Below, in pieces: positions 51,801-63,571 of a DNA stretch of 64,000 bases. Numbering within the stretch: the stretch's first letter is position 1; every line of letters starts with the position of its first letter. Below the pieces are notes generated by a model. That model ran no database searches and was not told where the DNA came from. It worked only from the letters and a program-made list of their open reading frames with translations. The stretch is from Chloroflexus aurantiacus J-10-fl (GTDB lineage Bacteria; Chloroflexota; Chloroflexia; Chloroflexales; Chloroflexaceae). The stretch is taken from NCBI RefSeq assembly GCF_000018865.1, contig NC_010175.1, forward strand, positions 248,001 to 312,000, written 5' to 3'. Position numbers and translations under genes: made by a program.

Positions 51801-53706
51801 CGCGTACCTGTTGCAGGAGCCGTTGCAAAGTGAACGGCTTCGCCAGAATCGGTGTTACGTCAGGCCCTACGTGTTCGCTGTCCACATAGGCCGAGATATA
51901 CAACACCCGTGCCTGCGGATACAACCCACGAAGCTGTCGATACAGTTCATCACCATTAAGCGTCGGCAGCATCACGTCGGTAATCAGAAGATCGATAGTT
52001 CCCTGGTGACTGGCAGCTAACCCCAACCCATACTGCGCATCTGTCGCCTCTATCACCTGATAGCCATGCAGACGTAGCGCACTGGCAATCAGGTGCAGTA
52101 CTGCCGGTTCATCTTCAACCACCAGCACCGTCTCGTGACCAAAGAGCTGATCTTTACTGAACGCAACATCTTCGCTAACCGCCGCTCCATCCTTCAGTGC
52201 CGGCAGGTACACGGTAAACGTTGCACCCTGACCGGGCAAACTCTGCACATCGATGTAACCGTGATGCTGCTTCACAATCGCCGCAACCGTCGCCAGGCCA
52301 AGCCCGGTACCTTTACCGGACGGCTTTGTGGTAAAGAATGGTTCAAATATCCGTGAACGGATCGCCGAATCAATCCCACAGCCGGTATCACTAATCTGCA
52401 AAGCGATGTAATCACCGGGGGGCACATCAGCAGGCCAGGGGAAGTCAGTGTCTTCAGGACTCACAAACGCGGTAGTGATGGTAATCGTGCCATTACCTTC
52501 GATAGCATCACGGGCATTGATCACCAGATTCAGCAGTATCTGTTCAATCTGACTGACATCCGCCTGTACCGGTGGCAGATCTGACGCAAGCTGAAGCTGA
52601 ATATCAATTCGTTCCCCGATAATCCGACGGAGAATCGCCACAAAATCGCTGATAACCCGACTAATGTGGATTGGCTTCATCTCCATTCGTTGCTGACGGC
52701 TAAACGTTAAAATCCGCCGGGTCAATGCGGTAGCCCGAATCCCAGCCGCCCGAATCTGATCAAAATCGCTGTACAACGGATTATCAGGCGTTACTTCAAG
52801 CATCCCCATCTCAGCGAACCCGATGATCGGCACCAACAGATTATTCAGGTCGTGGGCAATACCACTGGTCAGCGCCCCAATCGCCTCTAACTTCTGCGAC
52901 TGAAAGAGCTGCTCAGCAAGTTGTTGCTGCTCTTCTTCCATTTGCTTCCGTTCGGTCAAATCAAAATGGGCACCCAGCATATGCGTCGGGCGACCGTGCT
53001 GATCGTAAATCAGCGCCGCCTGCGAACGAATCCAGCGGTAGCTCCCATTCTTATGACGAAGGCGAAACTCAAGGGCAAAATCGGGCCAGGGCCGATGCAG
53101 ATAACGGTACAACAGGTTCAGACAACGTTCGCGATCATCGGGATGGATCAGCTCCTCCCACACGGTGAGGGAATCAACAAGCTCATCGGCAGCATAGCCA
53201 ATTTGCGCCTTCCACTCCGGCGAAAAGAAGACCCGATTGGTCTGCAAATCCCACTCCCACAACCCAATCTGGGCCGATTGCACTGCCAACTGCAACCAGG
53301 TTTGGGTACTGGAAAGCATGGCCTGCTGCAAGCGACTCACTTCCAGGGCCAGACGGCGGGCACGTAAAAGAATCTCTATCCGCGCCTGCAATTCGACCTT
53401 CTGGATCGGACTGATCACCAGCTCATCAACCGTCTGCCAGAGGTGATGCGTATGATACTTAACATCACCTCGCGTCGTGACCAGCAAGAAGGGGAGAAAG
53501 ATGGGATATGCCGCAGCACGCCGGGCCTGAATGGCCGCTTCAAACGTCGCCAACGCGGGGCCATCGACGATACAAAGCTGAAAGGAGCGCTGGAGATCGG
53601 CCTCACTATCAGCAATAATTGTTTGATAATGGTGCCCCAACCAGTCACGAAGCAATTCCCGATTTGCCGCATTGGCCAGTAAGAGCAAGATTGTGTCATC
53701 GGGCAT
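51778..53706 (-). CDS. Hybrid histidine kinase (pseudo-receiver, PAS, HisKA, HATPase, receiver)
   Basis: A 642-residue cytoplasmic sensor kinase. Order: an N-terminal receiver-like domain without the acidic pair ([26 protein letters not shown]), a PAS domain (residues 145-265; [23 protein letters not shown]...RWIRSQA), HisKA with [15 protein letters not shown], HATPase with [18 protein letters not shown] and KGTGLGLA, then a complete receiver ([21 protein letters not shown] in AKPFT). No membrane segment. The gene follows the KaiC-like ATPase gene by 159 bp on the same strand, so the kinase may read the KaiC-like protein, as SasA-type kinases do for KaiC, but this is inference. Confidence 0.9.
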   Translation of the reverse strand: MPDDTILLLLANAANRELLRDWLGHHYQTIIADSEADLQRSFQLCIVDGPALATFEAAIQARRAAAYPIFLPFLLVTTRGDVKYHTHHLWQTVDELVISPIQKVELQARIEILLRARRLALEVSRLQQAMLSSTQTWLQLAVQSAQIGLWEWDLQTNRVFFSPEWKAQIGYAADELVDSLTVWEELIHPDDRERCLNLLYRYLHRPWPDFALEFRLRHKNGSYRWIRSQAALIYDQHGRPTHMLGAHFDLTERKQMEEEQQQLAEQLFQSQKLEAIGALTSGIAHDLNNLLVPIIGFAEMGMLEVTPDNPLYSDFDQIRAAGIRATALTRRILTFSRQQRMEMKPIHISRVISDFVAILRRIIGERIDIQLQLASDLPPVQADVSQIEQILLNLVINARDAIEGNGTITITTAFVSPEDTDFPWPADVPPGDYIALQISDTGCGIDSAIRSRIFEPFFTTKPSGKGTGLGLATVAAIVKQHHGYIDVQSLPGQGATFTVYLPALKDGAAVSEDVAFSKDQLFGHETVLVVEDEPAVLHLIASALRLHGYQVIEATDAQYGLGLAASHQGTIDLLITDVMLPTLNGDELYRQLRGLYPQARVLYISAYVDSEHVGPDVTPILAKPFTLQRLLQQVRAILTAAV

Positions 53707-53865
53707 GGTGCATCCTTTTCGTGCCTGCTATATCGTGCCCTCTGTTGTGGGTTGCCGCATGACAGCATGTACTCATTCTTTTGTATCGTCGGGTAGCGGA
53801 TCATTACCCTTTCGGAACTCCCATCCGAAGGTTGGCGAAACCATCCGGTAACTGCCGGGCCAATC

Positions 53866-55314
53866 TCACGCCTTATCAACCCACGTCGGCATTCCACTTA
53901 GAATACCGCGTAAATTGGTGAGCGGCTTCCCTACTTTAATCCCATAACGAGAAATCGCAAATTCGCGCAATGTCTTCTCAAAATCACCCAACCGTTTTTT
54001 CAAAACCCCGATGGCCTTGCGCAGCTCACCCTCAATCTCTAAAAAGCGCAAAAAGATGATATTGTCGCCCAGATAACTGGCGCCAATCTCAGTAACTTTG
54101 AAATCACCCACAATGTCGGTTGTATCCATGATTAAAAAGACCGTTACGCCTCGACTCTGCAAATATTTGCTCAGAGCATGCAACTGACTGATCAAGTCTT
54201 CACCGTGCATACACAGGCGGTAGCCGGTCACACTATCGATCATGACAACTTTAATCTGCTCTTGTTCGATAAAGTAGCGTACATGCTGGGCAAACTCTGC
54301 CGGGTTGTACTGAAGCGGCTCGATCTTCTCAATCCGCAGCAATTGTTGTTTTTGCATTGCCCGAACCGGAATATTCACCGCCTCACAACGCTGTTGCATA
54401 ATCTCGATCTCTTCTTCAAATGAGAAGACCATCGACCGCTCACCGCGACTGGCTGCCTCCTTCATAAATTGAAAACCAAGGGTCGTTTTACCCACCCCCG
54501 ACGGGCCGGTGATCAGTGTGATCGTGCCTCGTTCAACCCCACCGTTCAGCAACTCATCAAGTTCGGGTACTCCAGAAGGGATCAATGTGAAAGCATGGCC
54601 GGCCACCAACGGGGTTGGAATGATACGTGGGAATACCTGCAAGCCCTGAGTGGTCAAACGCATCGCATGACGACCACTCACAAACGATGAACCGCGCATC
54701 TTGCTGACGGTCAGATAGCGACCGGTATTGGTTAATTCGAGCGAGATGATACCATCAGCAATATACTGCAAATCATCATCAGGAAAGGCGGCACTATTCT
54801 CAGCCGAAAAGACAACTGTCGTTCGCTGTTCAGCGAGAAACCGCAGAAATGAGATAACCTGCTTGCGGAATTGAAAGGTATCAGGAGTGAGATAGCGAAA
54901 CTGAGTAATCGAGTCAAGGAAGACCCGTGTGGGTTGCAGACGTTGTACGGTCTCAACAATCTGGCGCGTAATCGGTTCTCGTTCTACTTCAGCCGGTGAG
55001 AAGATGTCGTAGATTTGGGTGTTGGCAAAAAAATCAGATGATGGACTGAGGTCGAGGATATGAACCTGATTGAGATTGATGCCTGTTTGCGCTGCATTCC
55101 AGCGAATTTTACTCTCGGTCTCTTCGAGGCTGATAAATAGCGTCGTTTCGCCATTTGCCGCGCCGGCAGCCAGGAAATGGAGGCCAAGCGTCGTTTTTCC
55201 CGTTCCCGGCCCGCCACGCACCAGGTAAGCGTAACGTGGCACCAATCCACCACCACAAATTTCGTCGAGGCCGGGGATACCAGTTGCGAGACGTTGCGTT
55301 GCTGCCTGTTCCAT
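53866..55314 (-). CDS. KaiC-like tandem RecA ATPase
   Basis: A 482-residue protein with two RecA/KaiC domains: GGPGTGKTTLGLHFL with catalytic LEETE in the first, GPSGVGKTTLGFQFM with FEEEIE in the second. Total length is shorter than cyanobacterial KaiC (about 520). The end (REFAISRYGIKVGKPL) follows the KaiC C-terminal layout; the Ser-Thr phosphorylation pair before it lies in the region TTDIVGDFKVTEIGAS, where the match is loose. No kaiA or kaiB is present. The downstream hybrid kinase suggests a two-component output. GGGGGATC precedes the ATG at 55314. Confidence 0.87.
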   Translation of the reverse strand: MEQAATQRLATGIPGLDEICGGGLVPRYAYLVRGGPGTGKTTLGLHFLAAGAANGETTLFISLEETESKIRWNAAQTGINLNQVHILDLSPSSDFFANTQIYDIFSPAEVEREPITRQIVETVQRLQPTRVFLDSITQFRYLTPDTFQFRKQVISFLRFLAEQRTTVVFSAENSAAFPDDDLQYIADGIISLELTNTGRYLTVSKMRGSSFVSGRHAMRLTTQGLQVFPRIIPTPLVAGHAFTLIPSGVPELDELLNGGVERGTITLITGPSGVGKTTLGFQFMKEAASRGERSMVFSFEEEIEIMQQRCEAVNIPVRAMQKQQLLRIEKIEPLQYNPAEFAQHVRYFIEQEQIKVVMIDSVTGYRLCMHGEDLISQLHALSKYLQSRGVTVFLIMDTTDIVGDFKVTEIGASYLGDNIIFLRFLEIEGELRKAIGVLKKRLGDFEKTLREFAISRYGIKVGKPLTNLRGILSGMPTWVDKA

Positions 55315-55684
55315 GATGATCCCCCACTACCACCAATCAACATAGCATCCATACTAATCTGTTTACAAGTCAGCGTCAAGGAGTTGTCAGGCAACATCTA
55401 TGTATCGATGGGTAATCAGAAATTATCTCAATACCGTCAGCACGTTACCAGACGCTTCCCTTCCAGCGGCAGTACGTATGATTTGTGCAAGCATACCGTC
55501 TACACCAGACCTGCTTCGCAGCAGAAGCATGTGCCTCCAGCCACCGGTCGCCCCCAATGCCGATAACCCCCTCGACATATTCCCCTCCGCACATAGCCAG
55601 CCTGACCGGTTTGTCACACACTCTGCATATATGGTGTAGGATAACAGGGTCACACGATTACGTGGAAAGACGAAAGGACAGATA
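55315..55684. other. Divergent spacer between kaiC-like gene and peptidase
   Basis: No gene seen. TTGTCA at 55611-55616 could be a -35 for the peptidase gene, but the -10 at normal spacing is poor. Confidence 0.35.
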
Positions 55685-56764
55685 ATGACGAACCGATTGC
55701 AACAATTACGGGCAACGCTGGCCGCACGCGAATTACCGGCAATGTTGCTCACTGCGCCAACCAGTCGCCGTTACATCAGCGGCTTCACCGGTAGCGCCGG
55801 TGCTTTGCTTATCAGTGCCGAAGCCGCCTTCTTGCTCACCGACGGTCGCTATCTGATACGAGCTGCGGCTGAAGCACCGCACTTTACCCTGCGTGAGGTA
55901 CGTCCTCCGGCCAGACCAATGACCGCCCTGATCGCTGATCTGGCGAGCGAACTGGGCATCAAACGATTGGGCTTTGAAGCGGCGGTTATGACCGTTGCCG
56001 AGCATCGTCAGTACACCGCCGCGCTTGGCAATGCTATCGAGCTGGTTCCCACCGAGAATATTGTGGAAGAACTACGGATGGTCAAGGATGAGGAAGAAAT
56101 TGCGCTGCTGCGCCGGGCCGCCGCCATCACCGATGCTGCCCTGGCCGCAGTGCTACCCGCACTCACCCCTACCATGACCGAGCGTGAAGCGGCATGGCGC
56201 CTCGAAGTAGCACTGCACGACCTGGGTGCCGAAGGGCCGTCTTTCCCGATTATCGTGGCTGCGGGTCGCAATAGTGCCCGTCCACATCATACGCCGGGTG
56301 ATGATGTTTTGGGGGAAGGCCAACCGATCATCATCGATATGGGGGCCCGTCTTGATGGCTACCACGCCGATTTGACTCGCACGATTGTGCTCGGTCAACC
56401 CGACGACACCTTTCGAGCAGTGTATGCGGCAACCCTCAAGGCACAACAGGCTGCCATGCAAGCCCTTCGCCCTGGATTACCGTGGTCTGAAGCTGATGCC
56501 ATCGCTCGCCGCGTTATCGGTGAGGCCGGCTACGCTGAAGGCATCGCGCACAGCCTCGGCCACGGCGTTGGTCTGGTGATCCATGAAGCACCCTGGCTCC
56601 GAATTACCGCCCCTGACGCACCTCCCAGTCCGCCGTTGCAGGCCGGAATGGTGACTTCTATCGAACCGGGCATCTACCTGCCGGAATGGGGTGGGGTGCG
56701 GATTGAGGATTTGGTCCTCATCACGACCAATGGTTACGAGGTGTTGTCACAGGCACCGAAGTAA
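55685..56764 (+). CDS. Xaa-Pro aminopeptidase (M24B family)
   Basis: Cytoplasmic metallopeptidase of 359 residues that removes an N-terminal residue preceding Pro. An N-terminal creatinase-like domain (PAMLLTAPTSRRYISGFTGSAGALL) is followed by the pita-bread catalytic domain with all five metal ligands: two Asp in IIIDMGARLDGYHADLTR, His in HSLGHGVGLVIHE, Glu in SIEPGIYLPEW and Glu in GVRIEDLVLI. Length and layout match Bacillus YpdF/PepQ-type enzymes, so Xaa-Pro dipeptidase is an alternative. No adjacent functional partner. Confidence 0.92.
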   Translation: MTNRLQQLRATLAARELPAMLLTAPTSRRYISGFTGSAGALLISAEAAFLLTDGRYLIRAAAEAPHFTLREVRPPARPMTALIADLASELGIKRLGFEAAVMTVAEHRQYTAALGNAIELVPTENIVEELRMVKDEEEIALLRRAAAITDAALAAVLPALTPTMTEREAAWRLEVALHDLGAEGPSFPIIVAAGRNSARPHHTPGDDVLGEGQPIIIDMGARLDGYHADLTRTIVLGQPDDTFRAVYAATLKAQQAAMQALRPGLPWSEADAIARRVIGEAGYAEGIAHSLGHGVGLVIHEAPWLRITAPDAPPSPPLQAGMVTSIEPGIYLPEWGGVRIEDLVLITTNGYEVLSQAPK

Positions 56765-59278
<2,514 letters not shown>

Positions 59279-59289
59279 CCCGACGGCGT

Positions 59290-59410
59290 GGCAGTGCTCC
59301 GCTCCAGCCGTGCCGGCACGTGCCGGATGGGTTGCCTTACACACGCATCATGTGCGTGGCGCAGGGTTTGGAGTGCGGCAGCCATGCTGCCGCGCCAGCC
59401 GTACACACGA
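59290..59410 (+). repeat. Partial MITE-like copy D (core only)
   Basis: Shares TTTGGAGTGCGGCAGCCATG and the palindrome GCGGCAGCCATGCTGCCGC (59375-59393) plus GCGCCAGCCGT with copies B and C, but lacks the TAGAAC/GTTCTA termini. Confidence 0.5.
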
Positions 59411-59533
59411 TCCGGCGCGGATTGCAGCGGACACCCGTGCCGGTACGTACCCCTGATGATGGGGATGGCTGAGCGCAGGCCGGCAGCCTGCCCCACAGCG
59501 TGCTGGTGCCGGTAGTGTGTAGGGGCGGGTTCG

Positions 59534-59562
59534 GTAGGGGCGGGTTCTCAACCCGCCCCTAC
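59534..59562. repeat. Dispersed palindrome GTAGGGGCGGGTT
   Basis: A perfect 13-bp inverted repeat with a 3-nt CTC loop. One extra arm lies just upstream (59519-59533). A near-copy is at 5978-6004. The following sequence ACGGACGGTGCCTGTGCCG also occurs after the near-copy, so the repeated unit is longer than the palindrome. Confidence 0.8.
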
Positions 59563-60384
59563 GGACGGTGCCTGTGCCGTTCACCTGACCTTCCAAGGGA
59601 TGCGGTGGACGGGAATGTCTTGCATCGCGTGCAATCGATGGTTGTTCAGAGGTAATCGCAGCCGCTACGCTCCCCGCTCCCGCACAGCGCTATGCCTTAC
59701 CCATACCCAGGTTGTCAACCGCTTCGCTCATCAGTCGAACCTATCTCATCGTGCGCGATCCTGGGCACTATCGCGTCGCCCTGCTGTCGCGTGGGTCGTA
59801 CGTCACGAACGGAAAGCGGATGATAGATGATAGCAGCGGAGGTAACCGTTGGATCAGACCACGGGGAAGACGTCCAGCCTGCGCACCAGCGGTCATGGCC
59901 AGCCCCTGCCGGCGGTGGATGGAATGCCTCCACAGGGAGCGCTTGCAGCTCGGCCTAACGCAGCGTGACATGTGGGTAATGCATAGCCCCAGCAGAGGGA
60001 GGTTGGGAGGGGATAAAGAATAATTTGCCCAGATTGCCGCCTGGGTAAGTACGTTCCTCCCCCCAACGGGGGGAGGTTGGGAGGGGGGCGGGATTTAGGT
60101 CATCGGGAGCTATCTGGAGAACGCCCACACCCCAGCGGAGCGAGGCCAGGCTGGAGTGTGATGCCGGGACGTGTAAACACCCCCACCCTCACCCGCCCCC
60201 GCCGGGGGCGGGAAGCAGCGGCACCGAATGACTCCCGCTGGTGCGGGCTGGTGCAGGTGATGAGCGCGCCGAAGGTGCGCGCTCCCAGGGGGCAGACTAT
60301 TGTCTGCGCACGGTGTGTATCGGTCAGGGCCAGGGTGATAGTTGTCTCTACTTCCAGATGTGGTAGAACGACTTCAACCCTCGC

Positions 60385-61560
60385 CTACTGCCGATCCATC
60401 CTCACGATCCATTGCCCCGGATTGCGGATTTCATCCATCGACGGCAGATTCTCCGGTCGCTCCCATACCCGGCTGGCAAACTGAATGCCACGCGCTGCGA
60501 CAACCGCATTGACAAACGCCTCGCCCTGCTGATATTGAGCCAGCTTCAGATCGAGACCGGTCAGACGGAAGACCATCTGGTCAAGCATGGTGCGCTGGCG
60601 TTGGCGCTGGGCAATCTGCTGCTCAATCTGGTTGAAGCTGGGCAACAACCGGCGACCAACTGCATTCATCACGTGATTCCCGTAGCCTTCGATCAGCGAC
60701 ATCAGCGCCTGAATCCGGTCAAAAACCGCTCGCTGCTCAGGTGTTAACACGGTCTCGATCCAGTGTTGACCACTCCCAATACCTTGCAAGAGGCGCATGA
60801 GCATATCGACCAGGCTATTGCCACTACTGAGCATTTGCCCACTGACGAGGGCAAAATTTTGCTCAAGTAGCTCGCGGAAGTACGTGCGCACCCATGGGTA
60901 GGCTTCAAACTCGAAGGCATGGGTCATTTCATGCAGCGTAATCCAGAGCCGGAAATCCTCGTCGCTCAGACCCAGTTGCTGTTGGACGCGGGCAATATTG
61001 GGTTCCACGAAATAGAGTGAGCCGCCGGTCGCCTCAGCCGACAGTAAACTGAGATCGTACTGACCGAGCACCCGTTGAGCCAGATAGCCGAGCAAGCCGC
61101 CAATCTGAACGCCCAGGAGCTTGCTGCTAACGTCATTCATCAGCACGCCGAGTGCACCCCGCCCACCGCCGTTCTTCTCGTACATCTCTTCAATCGGGCG
61201 AAAAAGCTGGCTAAATGAAACGATATTCGCTTCCAGCCATTCCCGCCGATCAAAGACAAAAATCCGACTTACCGGTTCAGGTAGCCGTACACCGAGATAG
61301 TCGGCGATCAGAGGTTCGCTGAGCGCCACCATCCGCGCATACTGCTCGCGCCGGAAAGCCCGATTATCCACCGGTGCCTGCTCCCATTGAGACAGCCGCA
61401 ACGCAGCCTGGCGAGCCTGCTCCCAATCGATCAGACCGCTGGCAGGGCGAGTGCTGTTACGGGCACGTGTTTCAAGGTAATAACGTGCGGCAAATCCGGC
61501 AGCTACACCCAACAACAAAGCTGTGCCAAAACGGCGCAAATCATTCTGATTACCGGCCAA
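60385..61560 (-). CDS. Zincin of the F420-associated DUF2342 family
   Basis: About 391 residues of the zinc-dependent peptidase-like family that co-occurs with coenzyme F420 synthesis (DUF2342). An N-terminal hydrophobic stretch (FGTALLLGVAAGFAARYYLE) may anchor it. The metal site is LHEMTHAFEFEAYPW (HExxH), and the third ligand region is MSLIEGYGNHVMNAVG with Glu. Start is a TTG at 61560 with AAAGGAGAC upstream; no in-frame ATG exists before residue 70. Its substrate is unknown. The cofC/cofD genes are 47 kb away in this window, so F420 is made, which fits the family's phylogenetic pattern. Confidence 0.85.
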   Translation of the reverse strand: MAGNQNDLRRFGTALLLGVAAGFAARYYLETRARNSTRPASGLIDWEQARQAALRLSQWEQAPVDNRAFRREQYARMVALSEPLIADYLGVRLPEPVSRIFVFDRREWLEANIVSFSQLFRPIEEMYEKNGGGRGALGVLMNDVSSKLLGVQIGGLLGYLAQRVLGQYDLSLLSAEATGGSLYFVEPNIARVQQQLGLSDEDFRLWITLHEMTHAFEFEAYPWVRTYFRELLEQNFALVSGQMLSSGNSLVDMLMRLLQGIGSGQHWIETVLTPEQRAVFDRIQALMSLIEGYGNHVMNAVGRRLLPSFNQIEQQIAQRQRQRTMLDQMVFRLTGLDLKLAQYQQGEAFVNAVVAARGIQFASRVWERPENLPSMDEIRNPGQWIVRMDRQ

Positions 61561-61662
61561 AGCAGTCTCCTTTCCAGCGCGAGCGGGGTAGGTTTAGTGT
61601 CTGTTAAGAGTCTATCATGATTGATCGCCTCCTGTCCAATCTGGCGATCCACACATAATGCC

Positions 61663-63531
61663 TTAACGCACCAGAATGCGTGTATCTCCCACTCGCCGGG
61701 TTATCCGCTGTTCGTCAAGGTATTCAAGAAACGCAACTGCATACCGTCGCGAGACGCCAAAATGGTCACGAAACGCTGCTACCGTTACCCCGCCCTGCGT
61801 TTCTACGGTAGTTCGCACCCACATCGTCATTGCTGTGCAGGTTGCCGGCAACAGATACAGGTCAGATGCGATCTTCACCAACAGACCATTATCACATGCC
61901 CACGCCAGTAATTCACTGTCGAGTTCAGCAGGTGGTGGAGCAGGGGGCATGTGGGCCAGCGCGCTTATGTAGCGATTGAGCGCACGTTGCTGATCTGCTG
62001 TTGGCTGTGGTGTGAAGTTGGTCAACCGTACCGTTGTTTCATCAGCACTGAGCCAGCCCTCTGCCATGGTGGTTGCCAGGACACTTTGCCAGAGTCGTGG
62101 TGTCAGTTGCAAGCGCTGGCGTACCTCCTCACGCGACATGCCCCGCCGCAGCGGAAAGCGTTGATGGTACGACGCCAGGAGATCACGTAAGGTTGCACGT
62201 AAACTGGCCCAACCCGCAGATGAGATCAGAACGTCGTCTCCCAATACGACCAGATGTCCCTCTGTGACGAGTGCCACCAGCACCGCCTCGGCCTCAGTAT
62301 CAGTGATACCGGCAGCAGCTAAACTCTCTGTGCGCAGCCGGGGCCGGCCATCGGCCAGGGTTTGGCGTAACCGCTCGGCGGGACTACCCTGGGATCGCAA
62401 TGTCAATGCCGCAATCACCTCGGAACGAAAGCGACGATGGCGTGGCGGATGCGGATCAATCACCACGCCACCTGCAACAGTGCGACTGGGTGAAGGCGTG
62501 CGCAGAATGAACCGGTCACCAACGGCGGCAACGACCGGAACTGTCAGCCGAATCTGTACCCATCCTTCGGTACCGGCGCTCAACTCATCGGTATCCAGCA
62601 GGGTAAGCCGACAGGGCGCTTCACTGCTCCCGATAAACAGATCGAGCGCAGCATTATGCGCGATTGGCGCCACATCACTAACAACGCGCACTCGTGCATC
62701 GAGTAAGGTCGTCGGCGTCAATGCGCCTGGCAAGGTCAGCACATGACCACGCCTGATGTCGCGGTGATGAACACCGGCCAGGTTCACGGCCACCCGCATG
62801 CCCGGTTTCCCCTGATCGATTGGTCGTTGATGGCTTTGTAAACCTCGAATGCGCGCACGTAATCCTGGCGGTAAGAGTTCGACCTCTTGACCAACTGAGA
62901 GGACACCATCGCGTAAGGTACCGGTCACGACCGTACCAAAACCGGTAATGGTAAAACTCCGATCAATCGCCAATCGCGGCACACCGCGCACCTGATCACG
63001 CGCCGGCAGCGTATCAAGTAAACGGTCGAGTGTTAGCAGCAGTTCGGCCAAACCGGCGCCAGTACGGGCCGAGACGGGCACTATCGGTGCTGATGCCAGT
63101 GTACTCCCGGCCAGCGCCTCGCGCACCTCTTCGCGCACCAGCTCCAGCCAGTCAGCATCGACCAGATCAACTTTGCTCAGCACCACAATCCCGTGGCGGA
63201 TCGCCAACAGATCGATAATCGCCAGATGCTCACGGGTCTGCGGCATCACTGCTTCATCGGCGGCAATGACGAGGAGCACCGCATCAATACCACCCACACC
63301 GGCGAGCATGTTCTTGATAAAACGCTCGTGTCCGGGGACATCGATCAAACTCACTTCCCGCCCACCCGGCAGGGTCAGCCAGGCAAATCCCAGATCGATG
63401 GTCATCTCGCGTTGCTGCTCTTCGCGCAAACGGTCGGGATCAATACCGGTTAATGCCTTGACCAGGGTTGACTTACCGTGATCGACATGACCGGCAGTTC
63501 CAATCACAAACATTGCCAGAAACTCTTGCAT
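61663..63531 (-). CDS. selB: Selenocysteine-specific elongation factor SelB
   Basis: Translation GTPase of 622 residues that delivers Sec-tRNA to UGA codons marked by a SECIS element. G1 GTAGHVDHGKSTL, G2 region EMTIDLGFAWL, G3 DVPGHERFIKNML and G4 LSKVDLVD identify SelB rather than EF-Tu (MTIDLGFA is a SelB signature). The C-terminal winged helices (about residues 420-620) bind SECIS RNA. M1 at 63531 or the ATG at 63513 may be used. selA, selD and tRNA-Sec are not in the window. It is divergent from the glycosylase gene with only 40 bp between them. Confidence 0.93.
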   Translation of the reverse strand: MQEFLAMFVIGTAGHVDHGKSTLVKALTGIDPDRLREEQQREMTIDLGFAWLTLPGGREVSLIDVPGHERFIKNMLAGVGGIDAVLLVIAADEAVMPQTREHLAIIDLLAIRHGIVVLSKVDLVDADWLELVREEVREALAGSTLASAPIVPVSARTGAGLAELLLTLDRLLDTLPARDQVRGVPRLAIDRSFTITGFGTVVTGTLRDGVLSVGQEVELLPPGLRARIRGLQSHQRPIDQGKPGMRVAVNLAGVHHRDIRRGHVLTLPGALTPTTLLDARVRVVSDVAPIAHNAALDLFIGSSEAPCRLTLLDTDELSAGTEGWVQIRLTVPVVAAVGDRFILRTPSPSRTVAGGVVIDPHPPRHRRFRSEVIAALTLRSQGSPAERLRQTLADGRPRLRTESLAAAGITDTEAEAVLVALVTEGHLVVLGDDVLISSAGWASLRATLRDLLASYHQRFPLRRGMSREEVRQRLQLTPRLWQSVLATTMAEGWLSADETTVRLTNFTPQPTADQQRALNRYISALAHMPPAPPPAELDSELLAWACDNGLLVKIASDLYLLPATCTAMTMWVRTTVETQGGVTVAAFRDHFGVSRRYAVAFLEYLDEQRITRRVGDTRILVR

Positions 63532-63565
63532 ATCGTTTACAATACTGCTAAGAGCATTGTACGAT
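63513..63565. promoter_or_regulatory. Compact divergent promoter of selB and the glycosylase gene
   Basis: Plus strand: TTGCCA (63513-63518), 18 bp, TACAAT (63537-63542), 29 bp before the ATG at 63572. Minus strand: the mirror hexamer TACAAT (63561-63556), 25 bp before the selB ATG at 63531; its -35 is weak. The two TACAAT hexamers form an inverted repeat, so RNA polymerases would compete for the 40-bp gap. Confidence 0.5.
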
Positions 63566-63571
63566 GAAACG

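Larger units (their letters stand above)
59279..60384. other. Repeat-filled non-coding spacer
   Basis: About 1.1 kb without a convincing gene. It contains a partial MITE-like copy around 59290-59410, a GTAGGGGCGGGTT palindrome at 59534-59562, repeated GGGAGGTTGGGAGGGG runs near 59997 and 60075, and a CCCGCCCCCG-C-CGGGGGCGGG palindrome at about 60195-60215. Parts are similar to the spacer at 5.2-6.2 kb. Confidence 0.65.
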
